Origin: Toxoplasma gondii ME49
Lineage: Eukaryota > Apicomplexa > Conoidasida > Eucoccidiorida > Sarcocystidae
DNA: 64,000 nucleotides
Assembly (NCBI RefSeq): GCF_000006565.2
Contig: NC_031469.1
Coordinates: 1,417,744-1,481,743, forward strand
Direction of reading: 5' to 3'
Below the pieces are notes generated by a model. The model made no database searches. It saw nothing but the letters and a program-made list of their open reading frames with translations, and had not been told where the DNA came from. Both the position numbers and the translations under genes were made by a program. Below are positions 45,604 through 57,331 of this stretch, piece after piece; position 1 is the stretch's first letter, and each line of letters begins with the position of its first letter.

Positions 45604-48600
45604 TTATGTGGTCGCAGACGCCAGAATGACGAAGTTCTCAGGAGAACACGAGCTTGAAGCAAATTTCCGGATAGTGGCCGACTGGAAGCCCTCTTCTCGT
45701 AGCCATATGAGCCTAGCAGACGACCATATACAGAGAACGCCGGATGCGCCTAGCAGAACGGGCATCAGTATTGACTAAAATGCAAACCGAAAAGACGGGC
45801 TCCGCACGAGCTTGACGCCGTCATACGCCAGTGACGCGACTCCTGCTGTGGTGTGTACGGACAAATATCTTTGGCAAGGACTGTCGGGGGCATCCTTTAC
45901 CGCGAAACTACATGATTATTTTGCCGAGTGCCAAGTTCCTTGAAGAAATTCATTTCATCATCTTAGTACATTATAGTACTTACTCATGTGTGTCACTTTT
46001 AGTACAGGCTATGTACCAACGAGGTTCCTAGAATAATCACATATCGCCTCGTACGCTGAACATGACGGATTCGCCTTCGACTTTATCTTACCGGCAAAGA
46101 TCAAACAGCCTCTTAATTAGGCTTCCAGTGCGTTGTTTGTCCCCACATGCGCCCGTCGCCCAGCTGCGCAAGAATATACAAGTACAGTGGAATCACTGAT
46201 TTCATTTCCTTCCTGCGCTGGTAGCCACCTTGAGTGCATGAGTTGTCTTATGGAGCGCAGACCTCTGGCTGTTCCTTGCGGAAAGGCGAAACAGACACTT
46301 ACCCCGTTGCGGCTGCAAGGCGTGCGAATTCATTGTCAGCGAAGCCTAGTCTTCTCAAAACTTCGAGCCCGACAAACGACTGTTCGTCGCACCTGATTGC
46401 GCAAACGAAAGGCGGAGGAAAGAGCAACGTCAAGCTAGTGCCCTTCCCTTATATCCTGCCTTCATGTTTGCCACGTAGATTGCTCAGCAGGACCCGTGGT
46501 TCAAGATCAGCAATAACCAACGCGACGCGAACTGAGCAAAGAGACTCGATGCATCGTGCGTGCGCCCACAGGACGGATAAAAACCGTAACGAAAAACTGA
46601 AATACAAGAAGCCGTTCACAATTCCAGTGTTTCTTCCAGTTTTGCAGACGTCCCGCCCAGCAGCAGGCGCCTGAGAGGTAGTTGTATGTCCGAGACACCA
46701 CACAGTGAGGCTCACCTGTGGTGACAACACGGGGCAATACAAAGGCAGAGCGAAACCTCGGACGAAACTCCAGTAGATTTTGAACCTGACGCGCCAGCAT
46801 CTTCACGTTGCATGCCGCTGTCCCGAGTGAAGAAGGCCCTTCGGCATCGAACAAAGCACCTGCCAACCAAGTTACATTCCGTACAGATGAACATTTGTTA
46901 ATGTATTTGTAAACGCGGTTGTCTAATGATATTCGCAAGATACATAGACACTCTTCAACCGTGCTACACTTATGAAAGTGTCGCATGTGTAAAGAAAAGG
47001 AGAGTCCGCAAATGAAACGACTGGGAAACATGCGATGGTGTGGAAGAAACGTCTCCACATGACACCCTTGCACGTTCTCGTGCCACGTGGCCATCACAAA
47101 CGAAAGGCTGCATAATAATGACACGTAACCAGGAAAGGCAGCAAACATCATAAATGGTATCCTATCTTACCGAAGAGCAACGTCAGTGCCACCCCCGCAC
47201 AGGTGCTTGGCAACCCCTAGCACTCGCTGTGCGGGCTTGTTTAGGAAGTGGCTTTTCAGGCAAAGCTCTGTTCTGCAGAGACAAATAGAAAGTTGGCAAC
47301 CAGCTGCGATGGTGGAGAAAGTGTTCCATAAAACTTCTGTGCACAGTAAATTCTTCCGCGGTCCCCATTCCCCACAGCACCTACAAACCTGCCGGTCGAC
47401 ATACTCCTTTATGTCTGCACCGCCTTTGGAGCCTAACTGCTTCGTTAGTTCCCAGTATGCATCGAGGGACGCGTCGTTGTCATGAGGGTAGTTTGCAAGA
47501 GTGGCTGCTTGTTCTGTAGGAGATGCAGTCTCCGGTTTCTCCAGCGCCCTCCGCTTCTCAGGTCCCACCTCGGGGACCATTTCATTGCTTTTGGAAGAAT
47601 CGGTATTTCTGTTCCTCGAAATCTGCTCGCATCTGTTGTTGCATCCATTTGTCTGGGTTGCTTCGTCTTCGGGCCAAGACGAATCGGAGGCAGTCGTCTG
47701 CCGTAAGGGACTGGGCCGCCGCGGAAACAGGCGGCAGTTATGCTGGCGGAGTAGTTTGAAGAATGAAGGTACGTGGGGCCTTAGAGACGAACATGCACAA
47801 GAAGAGAAAACGGTACCGTTTGTGGACCGAAACACCCTTTCAATTCAACCAACCGCGAGTTCGTCGCCTTCCCAATTATAGGGATCTATACATTGTTATG
47901 CTCGGAACCTTTCTATCTCGCAAAGGAGAGAGCAGGTACGCAATACAGGACAATCAATTCCACGGAATCCGTGGAGCAGGTGGACGAGCTCGAGGAAGCA
48001 ACGAGAATTCCTCGCTGGGTCAACAGCTATCTGGTGGTCATGACACGTCAACCTAAGTTCACGTGCAGGTACTTAACCCTACCGCCCGCAGAGCCCCCCC
48101 TCACCGTCTGTCTTGACATCTCCCTCGCGAAAGCCAACAGAATATCGTCTGGGGGTAATCTACGGCGACGACGCCGACACACAGTGGAAACATCGTCACA
48201 AGTCAGATGCATGAACAAACACGTAGTGGCTTCAAAAACTATTTCGAAAAGTTTGGAGTGGACCACACACTCCCTGCGAGCAGACAAGGCAGCGTGGACG
48301 TGCATGTAGTTCTCGTAAGTACCTGTTTCAGAAAAGTGACATCGATAGAACTGTCTGTGCGTTCATGAACACTCACTGCCTATGCTTGTACACATCGCAT
48401 GAGAATCTTGTACCACTGAAATGCGGAAACCTCTGCGCGTGTGTTTACCACAGAAACAAGCCGTTCCAGTCTCTCACAGGCGTTTTGTGACACCCGGATG
48501 CACTTACTGTCTAAGGGCGTGAGAGTCTCCCAAATTCATGTATCGAAGCATTGCGCCCAAGTCAAAGTCAGAAATGTCAATCCGCAAGCGGATGACATGG

Positions 48601-51003
48601 CGGACGAAGCGCGGGGCCTGATGGCCAAAAGCCTCATTCCCATGTCTCTCGCCTTCAGACGCTAGTACACGGTCCGTAGCATGGTCTTGTTTCCGCTTTT
48701 TGAAGTGGTTTTCGCTGCGAATCCGGGTGCTGCTCATCGACTGCATTTGCTCATCCTTTAACTCCTTCGCATTTCTTCGCGCTTCCCGTTCGACAACTAC
48801 GAATCTGACACCGACCACATTCGTTTCACTGCCTGGTTCCTTGGGTTGCACGGAGACATCTAGGTTCACCTTCGGAGACATGTCTTCACCTGTGGCGGTG
48901 CATTCGGCTTCTGGTGAGTGGCGGGCCTCTATCTGGCATTCTTTTCCTGAATTGCTGCCTTGATCTTTCTTCGTTCCTACGAATCTGGTCCTTGCTGTAT
49001 CCGCAAACGCTGACGCGGTCCAGGTGGCAAGCCACCGAGTGAGTGCTGCCTTCCCTGAGAGCGAAACCCAGGAGCGCAAAAGGTACACACGACTGGATAA
49101 CCCAAAATCATTCTGTCCCCAAACCAGCGCTCCTGATGATTCTCCCAGACAGCCACAGAAACACTGGGACCTACGAGGAAATTGAAGCCGTCACCGCAGG
49201 ACGCAAACGTCCATTGCTGCTGCCGTCGGAGCTGCACACCCACGTTCCGGTGACGGCATGTAAGCCACTCCAGCACGAGTGACAGTCGACATGTTCCCCC
49301 GACAGTTTGACTGTGGAAAAAAGCAGACGGGAGACGCCACAAACGACGGCGCCAGGATACAACTGCGTCTCGGCGGTCTCCCTGCTGTGTCTCTTCACAG
49401 CAGTTCGTGTCACGTCGACTGCCATCAGATGCAGTGGCATGTGGCGATGACACAGACGCAGCAGGCGACATCCTTGACTCGGACAGAAGCAAACTATTTT
49501 TAGTTGTTTCGGGTGCCAAGTTGCCGGTGCTCGTGCCTCCCCCACAGAGAGACAAGGGCAGGAAGGGAGCCGACAGACGACAGAAGACTGAAACCTTAAC
49601 CTAGAAACTAAGCGATGCCTTAATTCAGCACGGTGTCCTATGCGACGCATTACGGTTACCACGCTCTCACCGGCTCCAAGTTCCACAACGACGAGACCCT
49701 TGAGGGCCTCCTGACTCGTGGGGAGAAACCCGGCGAGGGCGCAAAGGGCAACGAGTTGAGCATTTTGTACATCATGCTTGTCCATGAATGTCACCACCTT
49801 CCTGAGCCATTCCAACGGTGACATCCCGAGAGACTGAAAAGAAGACGCGGAAGCGGCCAAGGGAAACACGCCTGCTGGGGAGCTGGCTTCCCCTTGGGAG
49901 TCTGCTTGATCGCCTGCTGGGCCTTGTCGCTGACGTTGACGGTGCTGAGCAGCTGCCTTGCTGGCGCGCGCTATGCAGTCTACCAGAATGGAAGCCCGCT
50001 TCTCTTCTTCTGTGTCGGAGTCAGCGTGTGTCCTGTCCCGCGCGGCGGAACCAAGAGAGCCGTCGCGTCCGGTTTCTTTTGCTTGTTCAACTTCGGGAAG
50101 AGGCAAGTCCTCGGATCCTGCAGCTGCCCGAAGCAGCTCAGCCGCAGGGTTGCACCCGTTTCTCTCACCTTCCTTCCCCATCTCGTTGCTGGCCTCTTCG
50201 GCTTCTTCCGGCGACGGTGGCAGAATGACGGAGAGCGGAAGGGAAACCTCCTCACAGCACTGTTTCACTGCCTGGAAAACCTTTTGGTGCAACTCGTCAA
50301 TGTCAAAAGGAAGCAAAGAGGAAGACGACGCACAGGCTGGAGAGCAAAAGGGTACCTTTTCACCTGGGGGTGGAGGTGACGAAGAGGGCGTCCCAAGCTG
50401 AGCGTCCGCTTGTTGTCTCGACTCGCATTGTGCGTTTTCCTGTATCTGCTCGCCGCAGTTACATCCAGGAAGAACGAAGGGAAGCAGATGTGCGTAGGCC
50501 ATATCTCGGATTTTCGTGCATTTCCTTACATGGGCAGATACTCTGCTCAAGTAGATAGAGTGCCGAGGGTCGACCGGACAGGGAATGCGGTCGGCTGTAG
50601 AAATTTCTCGGCATTCGCCTGCCTCTCGACAGGAAAATTGGCTCATGCATGGAAGATCCTTCTTGTCCTTTCTCGTACCTGTCTCAGTAAACAAAGACGC
50701 ATCTGAGCCTTCCCCTGGCACCCCTGCACCCACTCTGCTCCCAGCGGGAGCAGTGCTCTCCACCCGTGACACTCCTCCATGTTCTCGGCCCTCCGTTGGC
50801 CTGTTGCTTGATAATGAAGACGAAGAGAGAGATATGGAAGAAGGGACATTCGGAAAAGATCTGGATTGCGCTCCAGACGAAGAGCTTGCCTCTGAAAGCA
50901 TCGGATTCGACCAATGGATTCTGCTCTCCTCTTTACTGGTCGGAACGCTTCTCCTGGGGTCTCCTGCCTCCATCGCGGCGCCGTGTTCTAAAAAGCCTGG
51001 CAT
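45604..51003 (-). CDS. TRM13: tRNA:m4X modification enzyme TRM13, eight exons
   Basis: Predicted exons: 51003-49671, 49054-48508, 47779-47405, 47272-47171, 46859-46716, 46392-46303, 46163-46092, 45712-45604; all junctions in phase, 923 residues. TRM13 is an SAM-dependent enzyme that 2'-O-methylates position 4 of tRNA acceptor stems. Seen in order: a Ser-rich leader; a Cys cluster (C119, C125, C131); a CHHC zinc finger RIPCPVDPRHSIYLSRVSAH..KC at 140-162; SAM motif VVVELGAGKAALTRWLA at about 440; FVVVEREARRNAKEL; RFVRHVIRLRIDISDFDL; VLGVAKHLCGGGTDVALR at about 768-786; CIAPCCHHRCDEQSFVGLEV; GWATG; and REEGFQSATIRKF with SPENFVILA at the end. It is about twice the usual length (yeast and human about 480), the excess being a 270-residue disordered segment before the SAM motif and insertions inside the catalytic domain. 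ATG 51003 chosen; the frame opens earlier on TTG. The exon 3 acceptor has an alternative 36 or so bases downstream. Confidence 0.9.
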
Positions 51004-52321
51004 GGAAGAAGACGGTAGGTGAACAAAATGCGACAAACCTCTGTTTTAGGAGGCAATTGACTCGCAGACCGCCTTCAGCACGACCAGTCTATACGAAGGA
51101 ATCTCGAAAACAGAAGTGGGATTACGGGTTACAACACAAGTGGAACGACGGTTTACGAATAGTGCCTGAAACGTCGATGCAGTAACAGCTTACCTTATCC
51201 AGGTTTCCAATTGAAACATGAATGTGACACCTATGAGAAGCGAGAATGCGTGAATAAAAAGTTACGGAGAACAGAGAGGAAATCCTTTTTTTAAGTCCAC
51301 CACACACGCCACCGCGCAACGCCGTGCGAATACGACATTTCTGACCTCAACCGATTCTCTGAATGGGAGGGAATGATACGCAGTGAGTGAGTCCAGTCGC
51401 CTAAAGGAACCTTCCAGGACGAGAAACGAACGAGAGGAAAACCAGAGGAATCGGACACACCTTGTTTATCCTTGAACTTTTTGGTTAAGGCAGTCCCCGT
51501 GGGGCAGACTTGCCGCATGGGAGGCAATAAACAGCGATAAACTTAACAGAGATGTGGATCAAGAGCCAGAGCGTTTGCGAGGACGAAATCAATTGTGGTC
51601 TTCTTTGGGCAGTTAACCTCAAAGGGTCGTCAACATTTTCTGGCGGATTTTCGCAAGCATGCATCTTTGTCTTGCGCATGCGCATGCGCGGGCTGGAACC
51701 ATGGGGCCGAGTGCGATGGAAGCACCAGCATTACAACATACGAAAGTGCGTCGCTTTTGCGTTCGAATGCCATCCCTTTCTTCCTATCGGAAAGCAGCAT
51801 TCTCTACCCGTCTGTCGTTCCTCTTTGTCGACCCTTTCAGCTTTGGCGCGCGCTGCCATCAGTCGGTCCTTTCCGCATCATCAAGAGAGACCAGCCAAGC
51901 TCCTGTGGCAGTTTTCCTTTACCTTGTTCTGTGGACGTCACCTTTTTCCCTTCCCGTAAGAAAAGAAAAACACTCAGTCGAGGAGACCCGGCATCGTCCA
52001 GACATGGATACCGGGTTGAGCTTCGCGACTTCGCTGGTGTCTACTCCCCTCGTCAGACGCGTACTGCCTCCCCGTCCCCATCGTCACCTCCGGTTCCTGC
52101 CATCCTTTTGCTCAGCGAGGCGCTTCTTCCCTTCTTTGGCGGTCTTCGCTCGCGTGTTACATGAGCATTCTCCTGCGTCACCGTCCCTCTCTCTCTTGAC
52201 ACCTGTGTCCACCCCTCTTCAGTTTTCTCCTGCATTCTTTCCTCCTGAATTTTCTCCTGCGTCCTCTTCTCTTCAGTTTTCTCGTGCGCTCTGTTCCGGC
52301 CGTGCCTTTCGCTCAGCTACC
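51004..52321. promoter_or_regulatory. Shared divergent promoter region of TRM13 and p43
   Basis: About 1.3 kb between two divergent tRNA-related genes. No exon was found. It contains a repeated TCTCCTGC..TTC block (about 52160-52290, four imperfect units) just upstream of the p43 start. No specific transcription-factor site can be assigned with confidence. Confidence 0.4.
52160..52290 (+). repeat. Imperfect tandem repeat with TTTTCTCCTGC units
   Basis: Units of the kind TTCAGTTTTCTCCTGCATTC, TGAATTTTCTCCTGCGTCC and TTCAGTTTTCTCGTGCGC recur every 20-25 bases in the 5' leader of the p43 gene. They are pyrimidine-rich and end 30 bases before the start codon. Confidence 0.5.
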
Positions 52322-55300
52322 ATGGAGCTCATCTACGACTCGACGCCTGCGGCTCTCGCCACCGTCCTCTTGGCTCGCTATGTTCAGCCGTGTCTCCTCC
52401 AGCGACAGCCGCCGCTCTCTCTGTCCCTCTGCTTTCTCGGCAATGAGGCGAAGGCGTACCTGAAAGCCCAAGAGGTCTGTTAGCACTGCCACTATTCGTG
52501 CGAAAAGTGCGCCTCACTGTGCATCGGCTGTACGACTATTCCCTCTATATTTTCTTGCTTTATAGACGCATCCGGCCATCCACGAATATAATAGCAGCTG
52601 TAATCCACCAATTTGTGTTTGCAGATCTATCCTCCGCCTTTATTTACGTATGTATATTTATGTATACATATGTCTCATGTGCTCTGTCTTATCGGCCGTT
52701 TTCGATGTACTAATGTTTTGATGTACAGGCGGAGCTTCCCGTGCTCCTGGCTGCCAAAGAAGGCGCGGGAGCAGAGCCGGCGTTTCCTCCCCTTCGCGAA
52801 CCTGCGACGATTCTGAGGCGCCTGGCCACGGAGGCGGCCGTCACACCCGCGTCTGGGAAGAGCTCGTCTGCCGGAGCTCTCTTGCTCGGTGGCGAATCTG
52901 ACGTTGAACAGGCAAGTTTCTTGAGTAAGAAACCTGGATTTTTCCTGCGCAGATCTCAGTGGAATTTCGTTCGTTTCTCCCTGTGCTCTTAATCGCTCAA
53001 GTCGCTTGCTGCTTCACCGAATAATCCAGCGTGACATATCTTTGTCGAGGCCCGTGTTGCTCTAGTCCATCGCGACCCTGCTGCATGCACGGGCGTGCCT
53101 TTCGAAGAGGCCGTGCTCACCTGGAGCTTGTCAAATTCGTTTATGACTCCTCTCTCTGTGCCACCTATGGCGTCGAGAAGTCCCGATGGCTTATCAGTGA
53201 ATGTCGATCCTTTTTCCCTTTTCTTTTTATGGAAGACCGGCGGTCATGCCTCACTTTCTGCTCGCCGTCCCGTCGCGTGTCTTGGCTTTCCACGTGGCGG
53301 GTGCCTTGCTTCCTGCGAGTTCTTTTCTTTGAGTCGTAGTTCGTCGTCTCTTCCCTTTGATGTGACAATGAGAATAGGTGAGTCGAGACTCTGTTATTAT
53401 CTGAAAACAAGGTAGTATATAGGAACTCCGGAACCACACTATGTAATGTGCAGCAGGGAGGCTACTTTCGGTTGTTACCTGATTGGTTGGTACTGCATGG
53501 CAGGCGGCTTCCATCATGATTCTTCTCTTTTGGTCAGGCACAAGTATCGCAGTGGCTGTCCTTCTGCTGCGAGAACAACTTCGCGATTCGCGGTGCTTCG
53601 CTCTTCCAGCATCTCCACAGTCACCTGGCTACGCGCACTTTCTTCTGTGGAGACCGTCTCACCATCGCAGATTTCGCCGTCTTCGTTTCCTGCTATGCCT
53701 GGATGGTAAGGGAAGAGCGACTGGCGCGGATGACACGAACGGCGAAACAGGTTCAATAGTTGAAAACTGGAAATGGGAGAACTGGAAAGCCAGGGAGTAA
53801 CGGGTCGAGCCATGCGCGTTTGCTCGCTCTGTGTGATGTTTGCCCTTGATACCGTGTCAACAATGCAGCTCCTTTTTAGTTAAAACGACGACGCTTTCTC
53901 TCGACAGAAATCGCGGGTACACGACTCGGGATCGTTTGTGTGTTGCATGCAGAGGTTTCGTTGCTAATGCACATGCCGCTGTCACTGTTTTTTGTACTAT
54001 CCTAGAGTTTTTCCTCGATTCTGTCTCACTTTTAGGCCGGGACCATCTTCAGTGTTGGAAACGCGACTTCCGGTGGGAATTTCCGTCGCTGGCTTGCGTC
54101 GCCGATGATGGTATCATGGGGACCGGATAGAAACTCCAAATGCGACTGCAGCCACACGGTCAATTGTTTCCGGTTCTTGTTGTCCGTCCTTCAGGCCTCT
54201 TCTTCTCAGAAAGAACGTGTCCTCTACTGCAATTTAACCCGATGGATGGACTACATTCAACACCTTCCGGGTACCGTTGAAAGGCTGGTGCCTACGGTCA
54301 TTCACGCGATATTCCTGGTTTAGAGAATCCCTCTTAATTCTTTCTCTCTTTTCCTCAGTTGTTCCTTCTTCCCCCTCATATTCCTCTCGACCTCTTTTTT
54401 TAAGCAAGTTGCTTCAATTCCCCTCCCCAGCGCCAGTTATCAAAAGCCAATCAAGCGATGCCGTATAGCCACTCTGTCTATCGCAAGTTGTGTAGGCGAG
54501 GTTTTCCCATAAGGAGCATATACTGTGTGATGCTTGGACAACTGTGAGAATCAAAACCGTTATCCTCCTCCGTTGTGGAGAGAATACTGTAGTCTAGTGA
54601 AGCACCAGCAACTACGCATCCGGCGGTGATCCGCATACGTTATTTGCCCAAACGTTCATATCCGTGTGTCTGTCAGAGGAGGTGTATGAAAGAGTCTAAC
54701 GACGCCAATTGTGTCGTCGAGAGGAGTGGCATCTACGTACCTTCTCACGAGTTTCGACTGCGTTGTCGTGGTAGTCGTACGTTTCTGTGTCTCGTCTCTT
54801 TTGACTTGTGTTTCGTCTCAACGATTCTCTACTAGTTTGGGTGCGTGCTTGGTGCTGTGTTCCCGTCTTCAGGCGTCATGAACGCTGTCGAGCAGCTTCC
54901 GCTTTTGAGCCTTCTTCCTCCGCCTCAGGTTCGGGACCACTCGAAAGCATTCAAGCCATGCTGAATCAGACGATAGCCTCAGAAGTGGAACACCCTTGTT
55001 TTCCCCCGTATATTTATACCTTACATTCTGATGTGCGACTCTGTCGTGTAGCAGTCGCACGCGCACATAGCCCGACGATTCGCGCCAGGACACCCTGTGT
55101 CAGTTCGTGTCTCGTGAAATGCTTCCTGAATTGGAGGTACAGGCGACCCAGTTCTTGCTGTACACCACACCCCTCTCCACCTCTTAAGACACCTAGTTTT
55201 ATTGTTGAATTTCAATATTCTAGGACAATAACCCTATCCGTCTCTGCCTGTGTCTTCCCTCTAGCCTGTTGCAGCGCCGCCGACCGACTCAGCTGCTGCT

Positions 55301-57331
55301 TCTACGCAGGCCTTGGCGAAGCAGCAGGCTGCTTCTGGAAGCAAGCAGGGAAAGAAGAAATCTGGAGAACTGCACGTGAACGGCGACTGCAGGCCAAACG
55401 GTGATGTTCCTAAGAGTCAGAAGAAAGAAGAGAAGGGGGACAAAGGTGCAGGTGGAGATCACAAGAAAGTCAGTGGACGAGCAAAACAGAGCACACCCGG
55501 TTCGTCGAAAGGTGGAGCGCCTGGTGCAGACTCCTCGCGCCCCGTAGAGGACGTGACACGTCTCTGCATGGTTGTGGGTCAGGTGAAGAAAGTCTGGAGA
55601 CACCCTGAAGCAGACAAGTGAGTGACTCATACCCGCATGGGTCGACGGAAGCGCTGACGTTAAGGTTTTTCTCTGTAACGACATGAAAACGCGTATAAGA
55701 GGCAAAAGGCAAGACGTTGCAGCGCTGCGTTTTCTCATGCTCCGTGCAACTTTCACTTTATTCTTCTGTGTGCGTTGTGTAGGTCCGTCAGACTCTTCCG
55801 CGCGTTCTTTGCACATCCGCTTCGAAAGGCGTTCATTGCTCGTTTCTGCTTCCATCTGATCAACTCACTTTCCCCTGTCACTCCTGAAGTCGGTCAATTG
55901 TCTGGGTGTCCGTTCTGTGTCTGTCTTTTTTAAGATTTCATGCACGTGTGTTACCGCATTTTGTAATCCGTGCTGTGTCACAGGCTGTTCTGCGAAGAAG
56001 TCGATATTGGTGAGCCACAGGTGCGCATGATCGCCTCAGGCCTTGTTCCTTACATGAAGGCGGAGGAGCTAGAAGGTCAGAAAGTGATTGTTTTGGCTAA
56101 CATGAAACCGAAGAATCTCAGAGGATTCCCCTCTCATGGGATGCTCGTTTGCGCCACAAGCAAGGATCACTCGAAATGTGAATTGATGCGGCCTCCCCCG
56201 GACACACCGGTAAGAAGAATAGCAATCCTCGCTTTGCTGCTACATCCTACGTTGAATGATAGTTTTGCCTTGTCATTTGAACGTTCATGACCATTTCATA
56301 TCCAGCATGAAAGTTAACGTATCTATACGTTACCACTGAGGGACCGGTGCTCATATCTCCGTGGTTCTCTCTGGCATCAGTCAAACATATCCGAAAGTTT
56401 GGCCGTGTCACTTCCTTGCACCTCTCAAGTCGCCCAGTGTTTTCCGCGTCTGCTGGAAGGGAAAAGAATTACTTTGCGTAATTCCACGGATGCATGTTAA
56501 TGACATTACTGGTGTTAGTTTTTTGCCCTGTGTCGCTTTTCCACAGATTGGGGAAAGGCTCACCTTTGAAGGCCTTCAGGGTGAACCTGATCCGGTCATG
56601 AACACCAAAGAAGGGAAGTACCCTTTTGCTGCTGTTCAACCGGTAAGGACACTGATATGCTATGGCAGGCCGAGTATTTATAAAATTCCGAACGAGTTAC
56701 GGTGTCTCGTGGTACCATCGATACGTGAGCGTCGCAGACTTGCGTTCACAGGATGTAACAGCTGAGAGGCATGTGCCCAGGCGTACGAGACGCACGGGTT
56801 TCGGCTCTTTCACAAACTCTGTGAGACGCCACATAGAGAGCTTCCTTGGAGCGTCTCTGTCGAATGTGTCTTCTTTTGCAGCATTTCTATACTGATGACA
56901 ATCGCGTCGGAATGTACAAGGTAAGAAGAGACAGGCGCCATTAGCAACAACACAACACGATTTTCAACAACTCAGGTAAAAGAGTCCTTTGCCGCAGCTA
57001 CTGCTGAACAGCATAGAAGGTAATAAGAATAGGTCTGGGTTGAGGCATGGACAAGATGCAACATGACAAAGAAGTAGCAGCGCGATAATAGAGCGTGGTT
57101 GCAAGAGGGTGGTAAGCGTGAAGATAGGCCGTGTAGTCGGCTCTGCCAGACAGTCTCGTCAACTTTGGAAAGAAGTCGCTACCGTCTCCGGCGGCTGAGA
57201 GTATCAATTATTGCCAGATCTGATGCTCTTGAACTTTCCTCATTGGTTTTTGTTTTTTACAGACTCACAGGTTCATGACAAAACAAGGACCAGTCTTCTG
57301 TGACTCTATCGTCGGAGGCACCATCTCTTAA
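52322..57331 (+). CDS. p43: tRNA-binding protein p43 (GST-like plus EMAPII domain), ten exons
   Basis: Predicted exons: 52322-52474, 52729-52911, 53538-53705, 54210-54270, 54873-54928, 55265-55617, 55984-56209, 56547-56642, 56882-56920, 57263-57331; phase kept throughout, 467 residues. The N-terminal half is GST-like: MELIYDSTPAALATVLLARY, then QVSQWLSFCCENN and CGDRLTIADFAVFVSCYAWM. A Lys/Gly-rich linker (about 208-295) follows. Residues 301-467 are an EMAPII/Arc1p-type tRNA-binding domain: VVGQVKKVWRHPEADKL, EEVDIGEPQVRMIASGLVP, VIVLANMKPKNLRGFPSHGM, and the C-terminal HFYTDDNRVGMYKTHRFMT extension. In apicomplexa this layout is the p43 scaffold of the multi-aminoacyl-tRNA-synthetase complex. 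Intron 2 uses a GC donor (CAG|GCAAGT). Start ATG follows CTACC and has good context. A methionyl-tRNA synthetase tail is unlikely since no synthetase core is present. Confidence 0.92.

Noticed and set aside
53050..53377. Possible extra p43 exon with acceptor at 53049 and donor GTGAGT at 53378
   Set aside because: Including it breaks the phase into the next exon, whose GST-like continuation fits directly to the exon ending at 52911.
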